Below, in pieces: positions 23,801 to 37,539 of a stretch of DNA of 64,000 nt (position 1 is the stretch's first letter; the number at the start of each line of letters is the position of its first letter). Source of the stretch: Apodospora peruviana (taxonomy: Eukaryota; Ascomycota; Sordariomycetes; Sordariales; Lasiosphaeriaceae); assembly GCA_033439685.1 (NCBI GenBank), contig JAUEDM010000001.1, forward strand, positions 3,224,001-3,288,000, read 5' to 3'. Below the pieces are notes generated by a model. That model did not search any database. It was not told the origin of the DNA and saw nothing but the letters and a program-made list of their open reading frames with translations. Both the position numbers and the translations under genes were made by a program.

Positions 23801-24705
23801 GAGATGGGGCACAAAGCTGAGCATGGTGTTCGGTGTCAGGATGTTCTTCTTGATCTCGACATGGTGAAACCTGTATCTAGGGACGGCTTCCTTGTTTGAC
23901 TTAATCTTGACCACCGGGAACAAGACGCGTCTGCCAGCGCCCTTTGATTTTCCGTATTCACCACTATGTTGCTGCCAAAGTTTGTGAGAACCTAGGCACT
24001 TGGGAGGGCAGGGAGATAACTCACTTTCATCTTCAAGGACATGGTAGTAAGGCCGTCTTCTGGGGGGCCGTCGATGGCTTTAGACGTCAGACCGGCAAAA
24101 GCATCGGTGGTGTCCAAGTGTCTCCGTTCAGGGGCTTTCTTCTCGGCCTCCTCAAGCATGAACTCAACAAGCGTCGCATGATCAGACTCTACTTTGCTGA
24201 CGTAACTGCTGAGTTTGTCGGCAATCTTGTCGACAGTCCAGTCGGTCCTCCTTGGAGTCTGGGTGCTGGGGTCCTGTTGGCCTCTGGCAGACCGCTGTGC
24301 AGGCTGGGGGGGAGTGACATCGTCTCGGGCGGAAAATCGTGCCGACCTTGATGGAGTTGTGTCCATTCGTGCGTTGGTTTCAACTGGTGTCTGACTTGAT
24401 GAAGGGCTGCCGGGAGCAGGTTGAATTGGCGGTGGTGGCATGGTGTCGTCCGATGAGGCGGCATTGCCAACGCCCCGAATTCGGGCATTTTGGTTATCCA
24501 TATATTGAGCAGGATTGGGCGGCGGGTTGGTCTTCACAATGATGCCGTCGACAGCCGAGTTGTCGCTATCAGTGTCTGACAGTGATACAACCGTCTGTTG
24601 TGGAGGGTGTGCAGGCTCTGGCGTTCGTGATCCCGATGGCTGCCGCGATTGTTCGCCCGATGATGGAAGCCCCGTAAGGTCGACGAGTGTGTAAATCGTA
24701 GGCAT
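20891..24705 (-). CDS. KMT6: Polycomb PRC2 histone H3 lysine-27 methyltransferase (E(z)/EZH2, KMT6, Neurospora SET-7 type)
   Basis: Exon 1 is 24025-24705 and exon 2 is 20891-23941; intron 23942-24024 (GTGAGT donor) is phase 0, giving 1243 residues. The upstream open frame continues but has no earlier ATG, so MPTIYTLVDLTG is the likely start. The segment WTVDKIADKLSSYVSKVESD near the end of exon 1 belongs to the E(z) N-terminal region. A Cys-rich CXC domain (about 632-715) directly precedes a C-terminal SET domain (about 741-875) with EYTGEL, RYINHA and FFNYGDNF. CXC plus SET is diagnostic for the catalytic subunit of PRC2, which deposits repressive H3K27 methylation. After SET comes an unusually long tail of about 370 residues with two GGxRPGAGRK-like basic motifs and an Asp/Glu-rich block. 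A VDLT-type SUMO-interaction-like motif lies at the N-terminus. Confidence 0.92.
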
Positions 24706-26505
24706 TGCGACTTCTAGTTGCTTCCACTTGTGACTTGTGCTATGTGGAGCCACCCGGGCAGTTACCTGAGGTGTCCAGTATCTGAGCTTGATGGCTGAAG
24801 ACTGAAGCTGGCAGGTAGGCGGGGCCTCTGGGGCTCCTAGGACTCGGTCGACACTGCCCTGTATCTTCGTTTTCAAAGCCAAAGACTGGTTAATAATAAC
24901 GATGAGAGACTTCGAATAGTCCTAGCCACGAAGGCCTCCCTCAACCCCAACCTCAACCTCAACCTCAACCACAGACGTGAACCAACGCTTTGAATTCATG
25001 CGTAGAAGTTAGCACCGGTAACAGCGCCAGCTCTTACGTGTTCAGTTTCTAAACGCCAGGTCGGGTTTTTTGCCAGTGTGGTCGCTATTGGGTTGATCGA
25101 TGTCGTCGTTATTTTGAGTTTGGTGGTGTGCAAATGGAATACACGGGTGCTAATAATGAGACGCGGTTTCCTTCCGGACGCGTTGGGGTTCTAGCCTTTG
25201 TTAGGCCACTCACAGTGTCGCACTGGCCATCCAGTCTGGGCCGTCCGCCACATCCACTTTCTGCGCACCTCTCCGACTGAATTGAACTGGCCCCCACCAT
25301 CGCCGCACAGTGCTTCAAACTTTGCTTTGTGCTGCACTTACAGTTTATACCTGAAAGTTGCTCCTCTTTGTTCAAACTCGGTTTCCTTTTCAGTCCCTTT
25401 CGTTGTCTAGAACTAACTGGTAGGGTTGTTATTGCGTTGTCCTTCCGAAGCCATGAACCAGAACAGGTCGATAAGTCTTCGACTACGGAATACATTCGAT
25501 GGGCTACATATAACTACCTTACGGAAGAGAGACATCTCTATCAACCGGAATCTCCCACGTCATCGCAGGTTGTTGACTGAATGCCGAACCTGCCGAGATT
25601 TCATACCTCAAAACTTGCCGTCTAAACTGCCTCACGCTACCACGCTACTAGTCCACCTATACCGTAGGTAATTACCAGGTACCTAGGTAAGGTAGTTCCC
25701 GTAGCAACTGAATATCGTGAACGATGGAAGCGAATTCGCAACTTCGGTCGGGGTGCACACTTCATCTGATATCTTGGCAACTCTGTCGACTCCGTACCTG
25801 ACATGTCTGAGTTGCAGCGCGGAACCTTCATGGCAGCGTAGATGCGAGGTACCGATAGCCCTAAGTAAGTCCCGGTCTGATAATCTGGGGTCCCGGCCCG
25901 GTCTGATAACGGCTTCCGTGATCCGTTCAGTTGCACATGCTGTGCATAATAATAAGGCAAGGTACGGAATACCGCATTCTCTCCTTTTTTTGACGGCGAC
26001 CTTGAACCTGGTGATGGCAGCGCGGGCCCACAGTTGGGGCGATCTGGTGCCCCAAAGTCACCAGCGGCGCTAAAGCGAACGCAGCTCCTGTTTACGTACG
26101 TGTAATCCGTATTCCATACAGTACTGATGTAGTACGTACCTACCCCAAAAGCGGGAGGGTTGCACACCGACGTCATTCCAACTTGGCTGGGTCAATCCTG
26201 ACAAAAGCCGTCACCTTCTCAGGGCAGGTATTAAACGATTGCCTAGTCCATCTCTATTTTCAAAGGAAGTACCTGGTTGCTTACCGCATCTTCTTCATCC
26301 ATACACTCCTCTGCTTCGCGACATCCGACGACCACAACCTCTGCACTTCACTCAATCACCCAGTTTACGCAGCCTCCACGGATTTGGTACTATCCATTGA
26401 CCCAGACATCGATTCCTGCTTCGAGGTCAGTCGCGCGCGACCGCCAACCCACCATTACCTTACCACGCCACCCATCACCCAGGTGCAGCACCCATATCCC
26501 CCGCG
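24706..26505. promoter_or_regulatory. Head-to-head promoter region of the PRC2 methyltransferase and PIL1
   Basis: A 1.8-kb divergent spacer. It contains a short CTCAAC repeat at about 24939-24972, an ACCTAGGTA microrepeat cluster at 25655-25695, and C/T-rich DNA before the PIL1 ATG, as is usual for fungal 5' UTRs. I recognise no defined transcription-factor site and no gene. Confidence 0.5.
25655..25695. repeat. ACCTAGGTA-type microrepeat cluster
   Basis: The stretch contains ACCTATACCGTAGGTA followed by CCAGGTACCTAGGTAAGGTAG, partly palindromic words also seen near 8640, 41500, 61760 and 63740. Confidence 0.8.
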
Positions 26506-27822
26506 ATGCATCGGACCTACTCTATGCGCGCTACTAGGGCGCCAACCGCTTCTCAACTCCAAGTACGTCGCCCTTGCTCTCCATTGCTCCTCTTGCTGGT
26601 CGGTCGGATTTGCTGACGCGATGGCTAGAACCCTCCCCCGCCTCCATCAACTACCAAGACTGGTCGCTTCTTTGGCAGAGGTGGTATCGGTAAGCAACCC
26701 GACCCTCTTAACAGCTGCTCTTCAGGAGTTTCGCGACTCCGGTGCTAACAGATAGAATAGGACATGCTCTGCGACGCAACGCGGCCGGAGCCTTCGGGCC
26801 CGACCTCGCCAAGAAGCTGTCGCAGCTCGTCAAGATGGAGAAGAATGTGATGCGAAGCTTAGAGACCGTTGCCAAAGAGAGAATGGAGGTTGCTGTATGT
26901 TGATACCCCACCCGCCACTTTCTGGACACCGCTAACAGGTAGCACAGCAACAACTTTCGCTCTGGGGCGAGGCCTGTGATGAAGATGTCTCGGACGTCAC
27001 AGACAAGCTCGGTGTGCTGCTCTACGAAATTGGCGAGCTCGAGGACCAGTACGTCGACCGATACGACCAATACCGCGTTACCATGAAGAGTATTAGGAAT
27101 ATAGAGGCTTCTGTGCAACCCAGCAGAGACAGTAAGTTTGCATCGAGTGTGGCCCTTTCTAAAATACATGTGCTAAGACCAGATTAGGGAAGCAAAAAAT
27201 CACCGACCAGATTGCGCAACTAAAATACAAGGAACCAAACTCGCCCAGGATTGTCGTCCTCGAGCAGGAGCTTGTCCGCGCGGAAGCCGAGTCGCTGGTC
27301 GCCGAGGCACAGCTATCCAATATCACACGCGAAAAGATCAAGGCTGCGTACACGTACCAGTTTGACGCCCTGCGCGAGCACTGCGAGAAGGTGGCCATTA
27401 TCGCCGGCTACGGAAAGCATCTGTTGGAGCTGATCGACGACACCCCGGTCACGCCGGGTGAGACCCGGGCGGCATATGACGGCTACGAAGCAAGCAAGGC
27501 TATCATTCAGGACTGCGAGGACTCTCTTACCAACTGGATTACGCAAAACGCAGCCGTCTCGGCGAAGCTGTCGACCCGCGCCCGGACGCTCTCCCAGCGC
27601 CGCCGCAACAACATCAAGGCGCGCACAGAGGGTCACGATCTGTCTGGTCAGGACGCCCCGCTTAACGATCGGGACTCGTGGCTGCCGGCTGAGCAGCACC
27701 ACAAGGACGAGTATGATGACGAGGAAGACGAGGATGACGAGGAGGACGACACACCCAGGCAGCGTTCCATGCTGGACGGCGACGGTGACCGCGGGCGCAA
27801 TCAGGATCCGGTTGCCGCTTAG
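26506..27822 (+). CDS. PIL1: Eisosome core component PIL1/LSP1
   Basis: Five exons: 26506-26562, 26629-26689, 26761-26894, 26948-27131 and 27188-27822. The four introns (66, 71, 53, 56 nt) have GT..AG ends and clear CTAAC/CTGAC branch sites, and the phases sum to 356 residues. The protein starts MHRTYSMRATRAPTASQLQ and continues with GRFFGRGGIG, KMEKNVMRS, WGEACDEDVSDVTDKLG and DDTPVTPGETR, which mark the Pil1/LSP1 family of BAR-domain proteins. Pil1 binds PI(4,5)P2 and polymerises under the plasma membrane to form eisosomes. The C-terminal tail is strongly acidic (Asp/Glu run near residues 320-335), as in other fungal homologues. Several exons near the 5' end are very short, so the start depends on the spliced model. 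Confidence 0.95.
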
Positions 27823-28545
27823 GTTGTGAGTAATAGCATGTCTGGTGTGACTTTTTGCTGAACCGGATATGTGGCTTATGGGTTACGAATTGCAGCAATA
27901 CCGCGGCGGGGTTGGGAGTTTGGCTCTTTGTTTATAAGTTGCTGGCATCAAGGTTCAGCGTCGCTGCTGCTGTTGCTAGCGAATGTTGACAAATAATTGA
28001 TAATGGAGTAATAACTTGGAAGGATGGCTGAGGATACCTGGGGTTGATGGATGGGATGCACAATGAAGAGGGTTCAAAAGAGGGTGCGACCAAGGGAAGT
28101 AGCAATTGTTAAATAGCATCAATTCTCATCAAGTTCTATTGGCTTGGTCATGTCTTCTCTGTGCCTTTTTGAACGTAAAATCAGTAGCGTTGTCTTTATC
28201 ACGAGGCATAACTACCTACCTACCTGTTGGGGTCTATGTTCCGTCCATGGCTTTCCGATTGCCAAGTGATGGAAGGTGTGGTTAGGGGTATCATGTATTT
28301 CTCTTTCTAATCCTAAACAAGCTGTCCACGAAAGGACACCGATAAAGCTAATAACCATATTTCCAAATAAGAGGAATTAATCCAGTCAACATCCAGTTTT
28401 AGAAAACCCTCCAGCAGACTCCGCCCGGTCCAGCCAACACCACCCAGTCCGACCTGGCTGGAGTTTGGCTGACTCTCTTAGCTTTCACTCTTGGTCGTAA
28501 AAGTAAGCTAGTCAGATGGTGGTCGTGGTTGACAACTGAGGAGGT
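27823..28545. other. Convergent 3' region between PIL1 and NAA38
   Basis: AT-rich spacer of 0.7 kb with one CTACCTACCTACCTG microrepeat near 28211. It should hold both 3' UTRs. No gene is visible. Confidence 0.6.
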
Positions 28546-29030
28546 TTATATCACCGTCGTCGTTGCTGCTGCTGTTGACTGCTGGTGAGGTTGAGTATTC
28601 TTCTTCATCTGGCTGGCAAACTCCTCGACCTCCATCTTGACGATGTACTTTCCCGGCACGACGACAAGACCCAGATAACGCGACGTCATTTCCACGTTGA
28701 ATGTGGTGGGGTGGCTGATATTGTCGGTGGTTGTCACCCTTTGGGCGGCGGCGACGGATACGGGCGAGGGGTGCCGGTACTCGTAGGTGTGTTGGAGGAC
28801 TATGTTGCTTTCCTGTTTTTTTTGGGGGGAGTGTCATGAATATTGGTAGGCATTCAAGTCTAGACGGGGACCTAACTCACATAATCAGTGCACTTGAAGG
28901 AGCCCCAGAACATACGGCCGTCGGTCGTCGTTACGCGCAGGTTCTTTGAGAGGAGGGATTGCAATAAACTGGTCGCTTCTTGCTTTGGCATGTTTGTGGT
29001 TGTGTTGCTGTTGCTCTTGTTGTCCTCCAT
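28546..29030 (-). CDS. NAA38: N-alpha-acetyltransferase NatC auxiliary subunit NAA38 (LSM-domain protein)
   Basis: Exons 28881-29030 and 28546-28812 flank a 68-nt intron (28813-28880, GTGAGT..ACAG) in phase 0, giving 138 residues. The LSM fold is recognised from the Sm1-like block LRVTTTDGRMFWGSFKCTD in exon 1 and the Sm2-like block RYLGLVVVPGKYIVKMEVEE in exon 2. This pairing, with the VPGK motif, fits LSMD1/NAA38 (yeast Mak31), the small subunit of the NatC complex that acetylates protein N-termini starting Met-Leu, Met-Ile and Met-Phe. It is divergent from RAD2. The main alternative is another LSM-like protein. Confidence 0.85.
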
Positions 29031-29641
29031 CTCCGTCACTCCTCGTCTCCTCGCTAAGACGATGCTGGTGGGTGTGATTTTGTTGAACCTAAGATACAGC
29101 TACTGAGCTTTCAATATTGATGGTAGGCTGTCCACTTCTGATCCGACTGATTGATCATGAGAAATATCCAAAATGAGATCGAGGGAGCTATTATCATGTG
29201 ATGCAGCCCAGATGTACGTCTCGTAATCAGATGTCGAATCGCGTATCGTACGGAGTCTCACAGGCCGATTTAGTGGAGGCGGAGCTTTCAAACAGAATGG
29301 GGAAGTGGGCGTAGCGGGGGTACGATGATGCTGCCGTGCAGGTCCTCAGGGGAAGGGGGCCAATCGATAAGCTCGGAGATAAGAGCTTACAGCAAGGCAA
29401 TAATCCGTACAAGCAGCATGTCATCGGCGTGAACTTCAACTTCTCATCGCCAACCTTCACATTTCGTGGCAATTTTTGTATTCATCTCACAGCTCCGATT
29501 TCATTTTACGCAATGGGGTCTTTGGTTTTAGAATCAAAGCGACCGCCAGGACATTCCTCCGGCTGATCCAGTCCCTCTTTTTTCCCCCAGTGATTGTCGT
29601 GTCCCTCGCACTGAACTTCACGATCCTAGCACAGATTCATC
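29031..29641. promoter_or_regulatory. Shared promoter region of NAA38 and RAD2
   Basis: A 611-bp divergent spacer between two ATGs. The RAD2 side becomes C/T-rich just upstream of the start (CCCTCTTTTTTCCCCCAG). I see no TATA box and no specific binding site that I can name. Confidence 0.6.
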
Positions 29642-32600
29642 ATGGGTGTCAACGGCCTCTGGACCGTCGTGCAGCCCTGCGCGCGCCCGACAAACCTTGC
29701 GACCCTCAACCGCAAGCGTCTGGCCGTTGACGCCTCCATCTGGATATATCAGTTCCTCAAAGCTGTCCGTGACAAGGAGGGCAATGCCCTCCGCAACAGT
29801 CACGTCGTCGGCTTCTTCCGCCGCATCTGCAAACTACTGTGGTTCGGCATCCTACCCGTGTTTGTCTTTGACGGCGGCGCTCCCGCGTTGAAGCGCGCCA
29901 CGCTCCAAGGCCGACGCCAGAAGCGAGAGGGGCGCCGTGAGGATGCCGCGCGCACCGCCGGCAAGCTCCTTGCGGTGCAGATGCACCGCCTGGCCGAACA
30001 GGGGGAAGAGAAGCGCAAGCGCCGCGTTGAGGTGGCCACGGCCGCAGAAAGTGAGACAGTCGGCGCCGGAGTGGATGAGGAAGAACAGGAACAGTTGCCC
30101 GATGCCGCGCATATCGTTTACGCCGACGAGCTTGGCATGTCGCAGCAGGAGCGGCAGAAGAACCGGCGGTTCCAGAAGAAAGATGCCTATCACTTACCGG
30201 ATCTGCAAGGCGGCATCGAGGGCATGGGCAAGCCGGACGACCCGCGGATCATGAGCGTCGAGGAGCTCGAGGAATACGCCAGGCAGTTTAACGATGGCGA
30301 GGACATCAATCTCTATGATTTCAGCAAGATTGATTTCGACGGGGAGTTCTTCAAGAGCTTGCCACCGGCGGACCGGTACAACATCCTCAATGCCGCCAGG
30401 ATCCGAAGTCGCTTGAGAATGGGCCTCAGTAAAGAGCAGCTCGACGTCATGTTTCCGAACCGCATGGACTTTTCGCGATTTCAGATTGAGAGGGTTAAGG
30501 AACGGAATCATCTCACCCAGCGCCTGATGTACGAAATGGGAATGACGGGCACGGATCTGACCGTGGGTGTCAATGCTCGGGTCGCAGGCGAGAAGAACCG
30601 TGAGTATATTCTCGTCAAGAACGACGGCGCTGAGGGCGGCTGGGCACTCGGCGTCGTCAGTAGGGAGAAGGACCGTGGCGAGATACACAAGCCTATAGAC
30701 GTAGACGCCCTGGCCTTCCAGTACCAGGCCAAGGAGGACGAGGAGGATGAAGATGAAGACTTTGAAGACGTTCCCATCGAGGGTTTGAACAGATTACCCA
30801 AACTAAGCCAGACTGCTCAAGGATCCTATCTACAGACGCAAGATCTTGAAGAGGACTCTCTGTTCGTCGGGGATGGTAACAATGGGGATCCGTTTTCAGA
30901 CGACGGCGGCGTTACCGTCGATGATGAAGAGGAGGACCTCAACCGGGCCATTGCATTGTCTCTACAGAACCAGCACGGTGTTGGCGGAGAGGAGAAGGAA
31001 GATTCGGAAGGATCCGAGGACGTCCAGGTTCCCCAGTGGACTCAAAAAGCAGCAGAGGCGGCACCGAAGCCCATTTTCGGCACAACTGGCCGAATGGTTG
31101 CCCATATAGTCAACAACCGGGCTAGCGCCGCGGTCCCCAGACGGCGGGACAGTGATAGTGGAAGCAGCGACAGCGACGTGGATATACGAACGGCCCTGGC
31201 AGCCGCCAGAAAGAAAAAGAAGCCGGCCGTGAACAAACCTGTCGTTGAGAAGGCGCCTATCAAGCATAACGTCAAGAATCCTTTTGACGGGCCGCTTCCA
31301 TTTGAAAAGCTGAACTGGCGGAACTTGTTTTCCGCCACAAGACCGTTTGGTGGGGCTATGAAGAAAACCGAAGAGCCGAAGCCCGTTGGGACTGGCGAGT
31401 TGGAAGCCGAGTCTGACGATGAAGCTGGCGGCTTTGAAAGATCCGGCAAGAAGACGGAAGAGAATCGAGAGGACGAGGGCGATGAGTTTCAACGGCCGCA
31501 AGAAGACGCTCCCCGGCCATTGCCACCGTGGCTCGCAGACAACACTACGGATATCCGGGACTCGGTGAGGAAGCAACAGGAGCTGGACAGGGAGATGAAT
31601 GCCCAGGACGAAGAGATGGCCCGGGAGGAAGAGCTCCTATTTCAGAGACAAAAAGAGGAAGACATTATCGAAATCAACTCTTCGGACGAGAGCGATGACG
31701 ATATTGAAATCCTCGACGCCCCTCCCCTGCCTCTCGCGAGACTGCCTTTTGTTGAGCGGAAGCTTGCAAAGCCACCAGGAGCCAGTTTACCATCGTTGGA
31801 TGACGATATCCAACAGTCTACCAAGCTTGATTCAGGCAAAAATACACTCTTGGGGTCTTCTAATCAACCGCCAAGCCTGGAGATAATGGATACGGATATT
31901 ATAGATGATACAATGCACGACAGCCCTGCGAAAGAAATATCTGAAGCAGACCTTCTCCCTGGTTCTCCAGAGGACGAAGCTGAAGACATGTTCGAAGATG
32001 TGGATGTACACAAGGATGCACCCAGCCAGCCAGACCAGCCTGTTCGACAATCCCCCACAGAGGAAGAGGTGGAAGACGCCCGGCTTGAAGCGGAGCTGTT
32101 TGGCGACAGCACGTCCTCTTTAATACAGCATGAGAGAACCGAAGGATTAGCGCCTGTGGACGACGATCTATTCGGCGAGCCAGACGCGCCCGGTCCGGAA
32201 GAGTTTGACGAATTCAGCGACCCAGAGGAAGAGGAACTCCTCGCACAAATGGCCGAGGAAGCCGAAGAACATGCTCGGTTTGCGAGCGAGCTGAACAACA
32301 AGTCGCAGCAAGAAAACCAGAAGGCGTACGAGGAAGAACTCAAAGCGCTCCGCACCCAGCAAAAGAAGGACCGCCGTGACGCGGATGAGGTGACGCAGGT
32401 CATGGTCGCCGAGTGCCAAGCACTGCTCCGTCTCTTTGGCATCCCGTACATTACCGCGCCCATGGAAGCGGAAGCCCAGTGCGCCGAGCTGGTGAAATTG
32501 AGCCTTGTCGACGGGATCGTGACGGACGACTCGGATATCTTCTTGTTTGGCGGCACGCGCGTCTACAAGAATATGTTCAACAGCAACAAGTTTGTCGAAT

Positions 32601-33466
32601 GCTACCTGGCCAGTGACATCGACAAGGAACTGTCACTCTCGCGGGAGCAGCTCATCTCGCTCGCTCAGCTGCTCGGGTCCGACTACACCGAGGGCCTCCC
32701 CGGCGTAGGCCCGGTCACAGCGGTGGAGATCCTGTCCGAGTTTCCCGGTAGGGACGGGCTGGCGGATTTTAAAGAGTGGTGGCAGGACGTGCAGAGCCAC
32801 GGCCGTTCTAAGGAGGCGGACGCGGGTTCAACGTTTCGGCGAAAGTTCCGCAAGTCGCAGGCGACCAAACTGTTCCTGCCGGTGGGGTTCCCGAGCCCTG
32901 CGGTGTTCGACGCCTACCTCCACCCGGAAGTCGACGCCAACCCAGAGCAGTTCCAGTGGGGCATCCCGGATCTCGAGGGGCTCCGCCAGTTTCTGATGAC
33001 GACGATCGGGTGGGGCCCCGAACGCACCGACGAGGTGCTCGTGCCGGTCATCAAGGACATGAACCGCCGCGAGATGGAGGGTACGCAGAGCAATATCACG
33101 AGATATTTTGAGGGTAGTGTTGGGGTCGGGGCCAAGGAGAAGGAGAGTTTTGCGCCGCGCAAACGGGCGAACAAGGGGAGCAAACGTATGGCGGACGCTG
33201 TGAGTAAGCTGAGGGCTAAGGCTGGTGGGATGGGTGGCGGTATGAATATGGATTTCCCGCTCATGGCGTTGCCGGAGGAGGGGAAAAAGACTAGGAAGAG
33301 GAAGCGGAAGGCGAAGGCGCCGGTTGTGGTGGCCGATGATGATGATGATGATGATGACAACAATGGAGATGAAGATGACGATGAGGATGAGGATGAAGCT
33401 CCCCGCCGAAGAAAGAAGGGAAAAGGAAAGGCTGTTGTCGGGAAGAGGTCAAAGGCGTCGTCGTAG
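29642..33466 (+). CDS. RAD2: DNA excision-repair endonuclease RAD2/XPG
   Basis: A single exon encodes 1274 residues. The N-terminal nuclease block begins at the start codon (MGVNGLWTVVQPCARPT) and contains AVDASIWIYQFL and FVFDGG. The internal block at about 918-971 has PMEAEAQCAELVKLSLVDGIVTDDSDIFLFG split over adjoining motifs of the XPG-I region, followed by the helix-hairpin segment GSDYTEGLPGVGPVTA at about 1012-1027. The two nuclease blocks are separated by a long acidic spacer, the hallmark of XPG/Rad2 compared with FEN1 and EXO1. XPG makes the 3' incision in nucleotide-excision repair and contacts TFIIH. The spacer carries a UIM-like helix (LNRAIALSLQNQ near 435) and the C-terminus has a PIP-box-like QSNITRYF near 1148 plus basic nuclear-localisation clusters and an Asp run. 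Confidence 0.95.
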   Translation: MGVNGLWTVVQPCARPTNLATLNRKRLAVDASIWIYQFLKAVRDKEGNALRNSHVVGFFRRICKLLWFGILPVFVFDGGAPALKRATLQGRRQKREGRREDAARTAGKLLAVQMHRLAEQGEEKRKRRVEVATAAESETVGAGVDEEEQEQLPDAAHIVYADELGMSQQERQKNRRFQKKDAYHLPDLQGGIEGMGKPDDPRIMSVEELEEYARQFNDGEDINLYDFSKIDFDGEFFKSLPPADRYNILNAARIRSRLRMGLSKEQLDVMFPNRMDFSRFQIERVKERNHLTQRLMYEMGMTGTDLTVGVNARVAGEKNREYILVKNDGAEGGWALGVVSREKDRGEIHKPIDVDALAFQYQAKEDEEDEDEDFEDVPIEGLNRLPKLSQTAQGSYLQTQDLEEDSLFVGDGNNGDPFSDDGGVTVDDEEEDLNRAIALSLQNQHGVGGEEKEDSEGSEDVQVPQWTQKAAEAAPKPIFGTTGRMVAHIVNNRASAAVPRRRDSDSGSSDSDVDIRTALAAARKKKKPAVNKPVVEKAPIKHNVKNPFDGPLPFEKLNWRNLFSATRPFGGAMKKTEEPKPVGTGELEAESDDEAGGFERSGKKTEENREDEGDEFQRPQEDAPRPLPPWLADNTTDIRDSVRKQQELDREMNAQDEEMAREEELLFQRQKEEDIIEINSSDESDDDIEILDAPPLPLARLPFVERKLAKPPGASLPSLDDDIQQSTKLDSGKNTLLGSSNQPPSLEIMDTDIIDDTMHDSPAKEISEADLLPGSPEDEAEDMFEDVDVHKDAPSQPDQPVRQSPTEEEVEDARLEAELFGDSTSSLIQHERTEGLAPVDDDLFGEPDAPGPEEFDEFSDPEEEELLAQMAEEAEEHARFASELNNKSQQENQKAYEEELKALRTQQKKDRRDADEVTQVMVAECQALLRLFGIPYITAPMEAEAQCAELVKLSLVDGIVTDDSDIFLFGGTRVYKNMFNSNKFVECYLASDIDKELSLSREQLISLAQLLGSDYTEGLPGVGPVTAVEILSEFPGRDGLADFKEWWQDVQSHGRSKEADAGSTFRRKFRKSQATKLFLPVGFPSPAVFDAYLHPEVDANPEQFQWGIPDLEGLRQFLMTTIGWGPERTDEVLVPVIKDMNRREMEGTQSNITRYFEGSVGVGAKEKESFAPRKRANKGSKRMADAVSKLRAKAGGMGGGMNMDFPLMALPEEGKKTRKRKRKAKAPVVVADDDDDDDDNNGDEDDDEDEDEAPRRRKKGKGKAVVGKRSKASS

Positions 33467-34854
33467 GCGCATTGTACCTGGCCCTGTTTCTACGGTATTG
33501 GTTCCTAGGTCCGGCCCGTATGCAAGCTGTCAAGGCACCTCCCTACCTAGTTAACCCGAAATTCAAACAAACTGCCCATACACCTCTGCCAGCCTTGAAA
33601 CTTTCATGTCGATATATCAGAGGGTTCGAGCTAGGGGCTTCCCATTGGCAGCTATTGCAGCGGAGGTCACCTTTCTAGCAGGTTCGAAGCAAGATTTACA
33701 TGTGTGGAAAGACTGGCAGAGGTGTGCGGACAAGGCTGATGTTGATAAACTTTGCGGGGTGTCTTTGAGTTTTCTATCGGACCGTTTCTACCTTGGTCTG
33801 CTTCCAGCGGAGTGTCCCGGTCCATTCCGCATTCCTCCGAGTAATGACTTCTGGAAGACCCGTCGGTGCGGGCGCCGAGTATACGTAACACGTGAACATT
33901 CATCTTTACTGACTCATTGCTTCTAGTCGGGTTTCCTGGTGTTCATTGCATTAAAGGGATCCCTCGCCTGCTTGCAGATATCATTCTTATACAGTCTGCA
34001 CGTGTGCTCCCGACTTACAATATTGGCAAACCACAATCTGAGTCTGATCTTCAAAGTGGGAAGAATCGAATCTGCCAGTCTATCTGGCCAACCTTGACTG
34101 ATATCAGCTCTTTACATCTCCCGATTCCATCTGGTGGTTGGGTGTCCCGCCCCATGATTCACATTTCCCCAGGTCTCATGTGTATGAAAGGAATTTGTGC
34201 AAGACACTTCTAGGCCTCACTGACTTGCCCTCTTCGCCGTCCCGCTGAGGCCATTGTCTAAGATGTAGCTTGTGGTTCTAGGCTCGACTTGTCGGATCGA
34301 TACCGCCACATAGCCATGACGTCCAAGCGGACTTTGACGGAGGAGTAAATCCATGTGAGATTGGGCGCTTCTACGGCAGACTAGAGAGTCTTCACCAATG
34401 GATATTCGAAGATCAAACTTGTCAAGCTTGGTTACTACACCAGATGTCAAAAGGAGGACCCGGTCGTCTCATGTCTGGCCAGGTGTCGGATTCCCTTGCG
34501 AAGACGGCAATACAACATTCATTTCTTGGACGTTATTCACGCACGCGCGCGCACAAGAACTGAGCCAGGGGGTCTAGATTCACTATCCTCAGGTCACGCT
34601 CTCTTAGACAGACACTACTTGCAGTCCATTCTCTGATTCACGACCACTTTCGCGCGCCACTCGTTTTCACTTACTGGTGTAATGAGTCGATACTGCTATT
34701 TTTCTCGGAGACGCAATTCGTGGTGTTCTATACCATCCGTCTTCCCCCTATTTAAAGCCCTACCCCGTCATTTAGGAGCGTGGCTCATGGCAACTTCAAA
34801 TGTTCAATCACCCCTACATTCGAGACAGCAAGCGAGAAAAGACCTTTCGAAACA
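33467..34854. other. Spacer between RAD2 and the TOS1-like locus
   Basis: About 1.4 kb without a supportable gene. A TATA-like CTATTTAAAG at about 34747 sits roughly 100 bp before the TOS1-like ATG and is a plausible core promoter. A short GCGCGC tract lies near 34543. Small frames on both strands show no family features. Confidence 0.55.
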
Positions 34855-36766
<1,912 letters not shown>

Positions 36767-37539
36767 GATTGTTACTTAGTTGAGGAGATGAGACGGGCAG
36801 CAGGGTGATGGAGGGAGAAGAAAGGGTGACCGGGCACATATTCGACTTTTACACTTAGGGTTCGTTTTAAAGACCCATCATATTCCTAACCAAACACCAT
36901 ACACCATGTACTTCCCCCCATCCTGACATACACATGATAACGACATCATGGGAACGAAGACCGAAATAACTAGCCTGCCCAACCTTCCGAAAGATACAGT
37001 ACTACCCCATTTACCCACGCCAAGGCACATATTTTGAGACGCACAAAGGTGCTGGGGAGTTATTGGAGTCGGTGTTTGTGTAAATATCTGGAATAAAAAT
37101 ATACTTTAACTTGGAAAGAGTGCTTGCTGCTCCAAGAGTCTTTACGTTGTACGGATTGGACAGAATTATCACAGAAAGGGCGGCCCAGCCTAGGTCGGTA
37201 CCGTTATAGCGCTACATAGAGGAGACCAACATAAATCAGCATTAGGCAGACAGGATATTAGCATAGAGCGGTTTATCTCTGTGTTGGTCGAGGAGGAACA
37301 AAGATGATGAATGACCGTGCAGAATGGTTTCCGGAGAGCTTTTAATGCTACTAACCTTCTCTTCGTTCAGTTTCGATCCATGACAACCAATATTCTGTTG
37401 TCTGGAAATGTCGGAATCAGGCTTGATTAAGGAGGCTGATTGTCAAGCCGATCGTCAATCACATAGTTGCCCAATTAGCAAAGTTTGATTGCCAGAGACA
37501 TATTATCCCTTGTTAGTCTCATCTCTTTCATTTTCTTGT
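36767..37539. other. Convergent 3' region between the TOS1-like locus and WDR6
   Basis: AT-rich spacer of about 0.8 kb that should hold two 3' UTRs. No gene or repeat of note. Confidence 0.6.

Noticed and set aside
24936..24972. CTCAAC repeats resembling telomeric DNA
   Set aside because: Fungal telomere repeats are TTAGGG/CCCTAA. This short CTCAAC run is an ordinary simple repeat.
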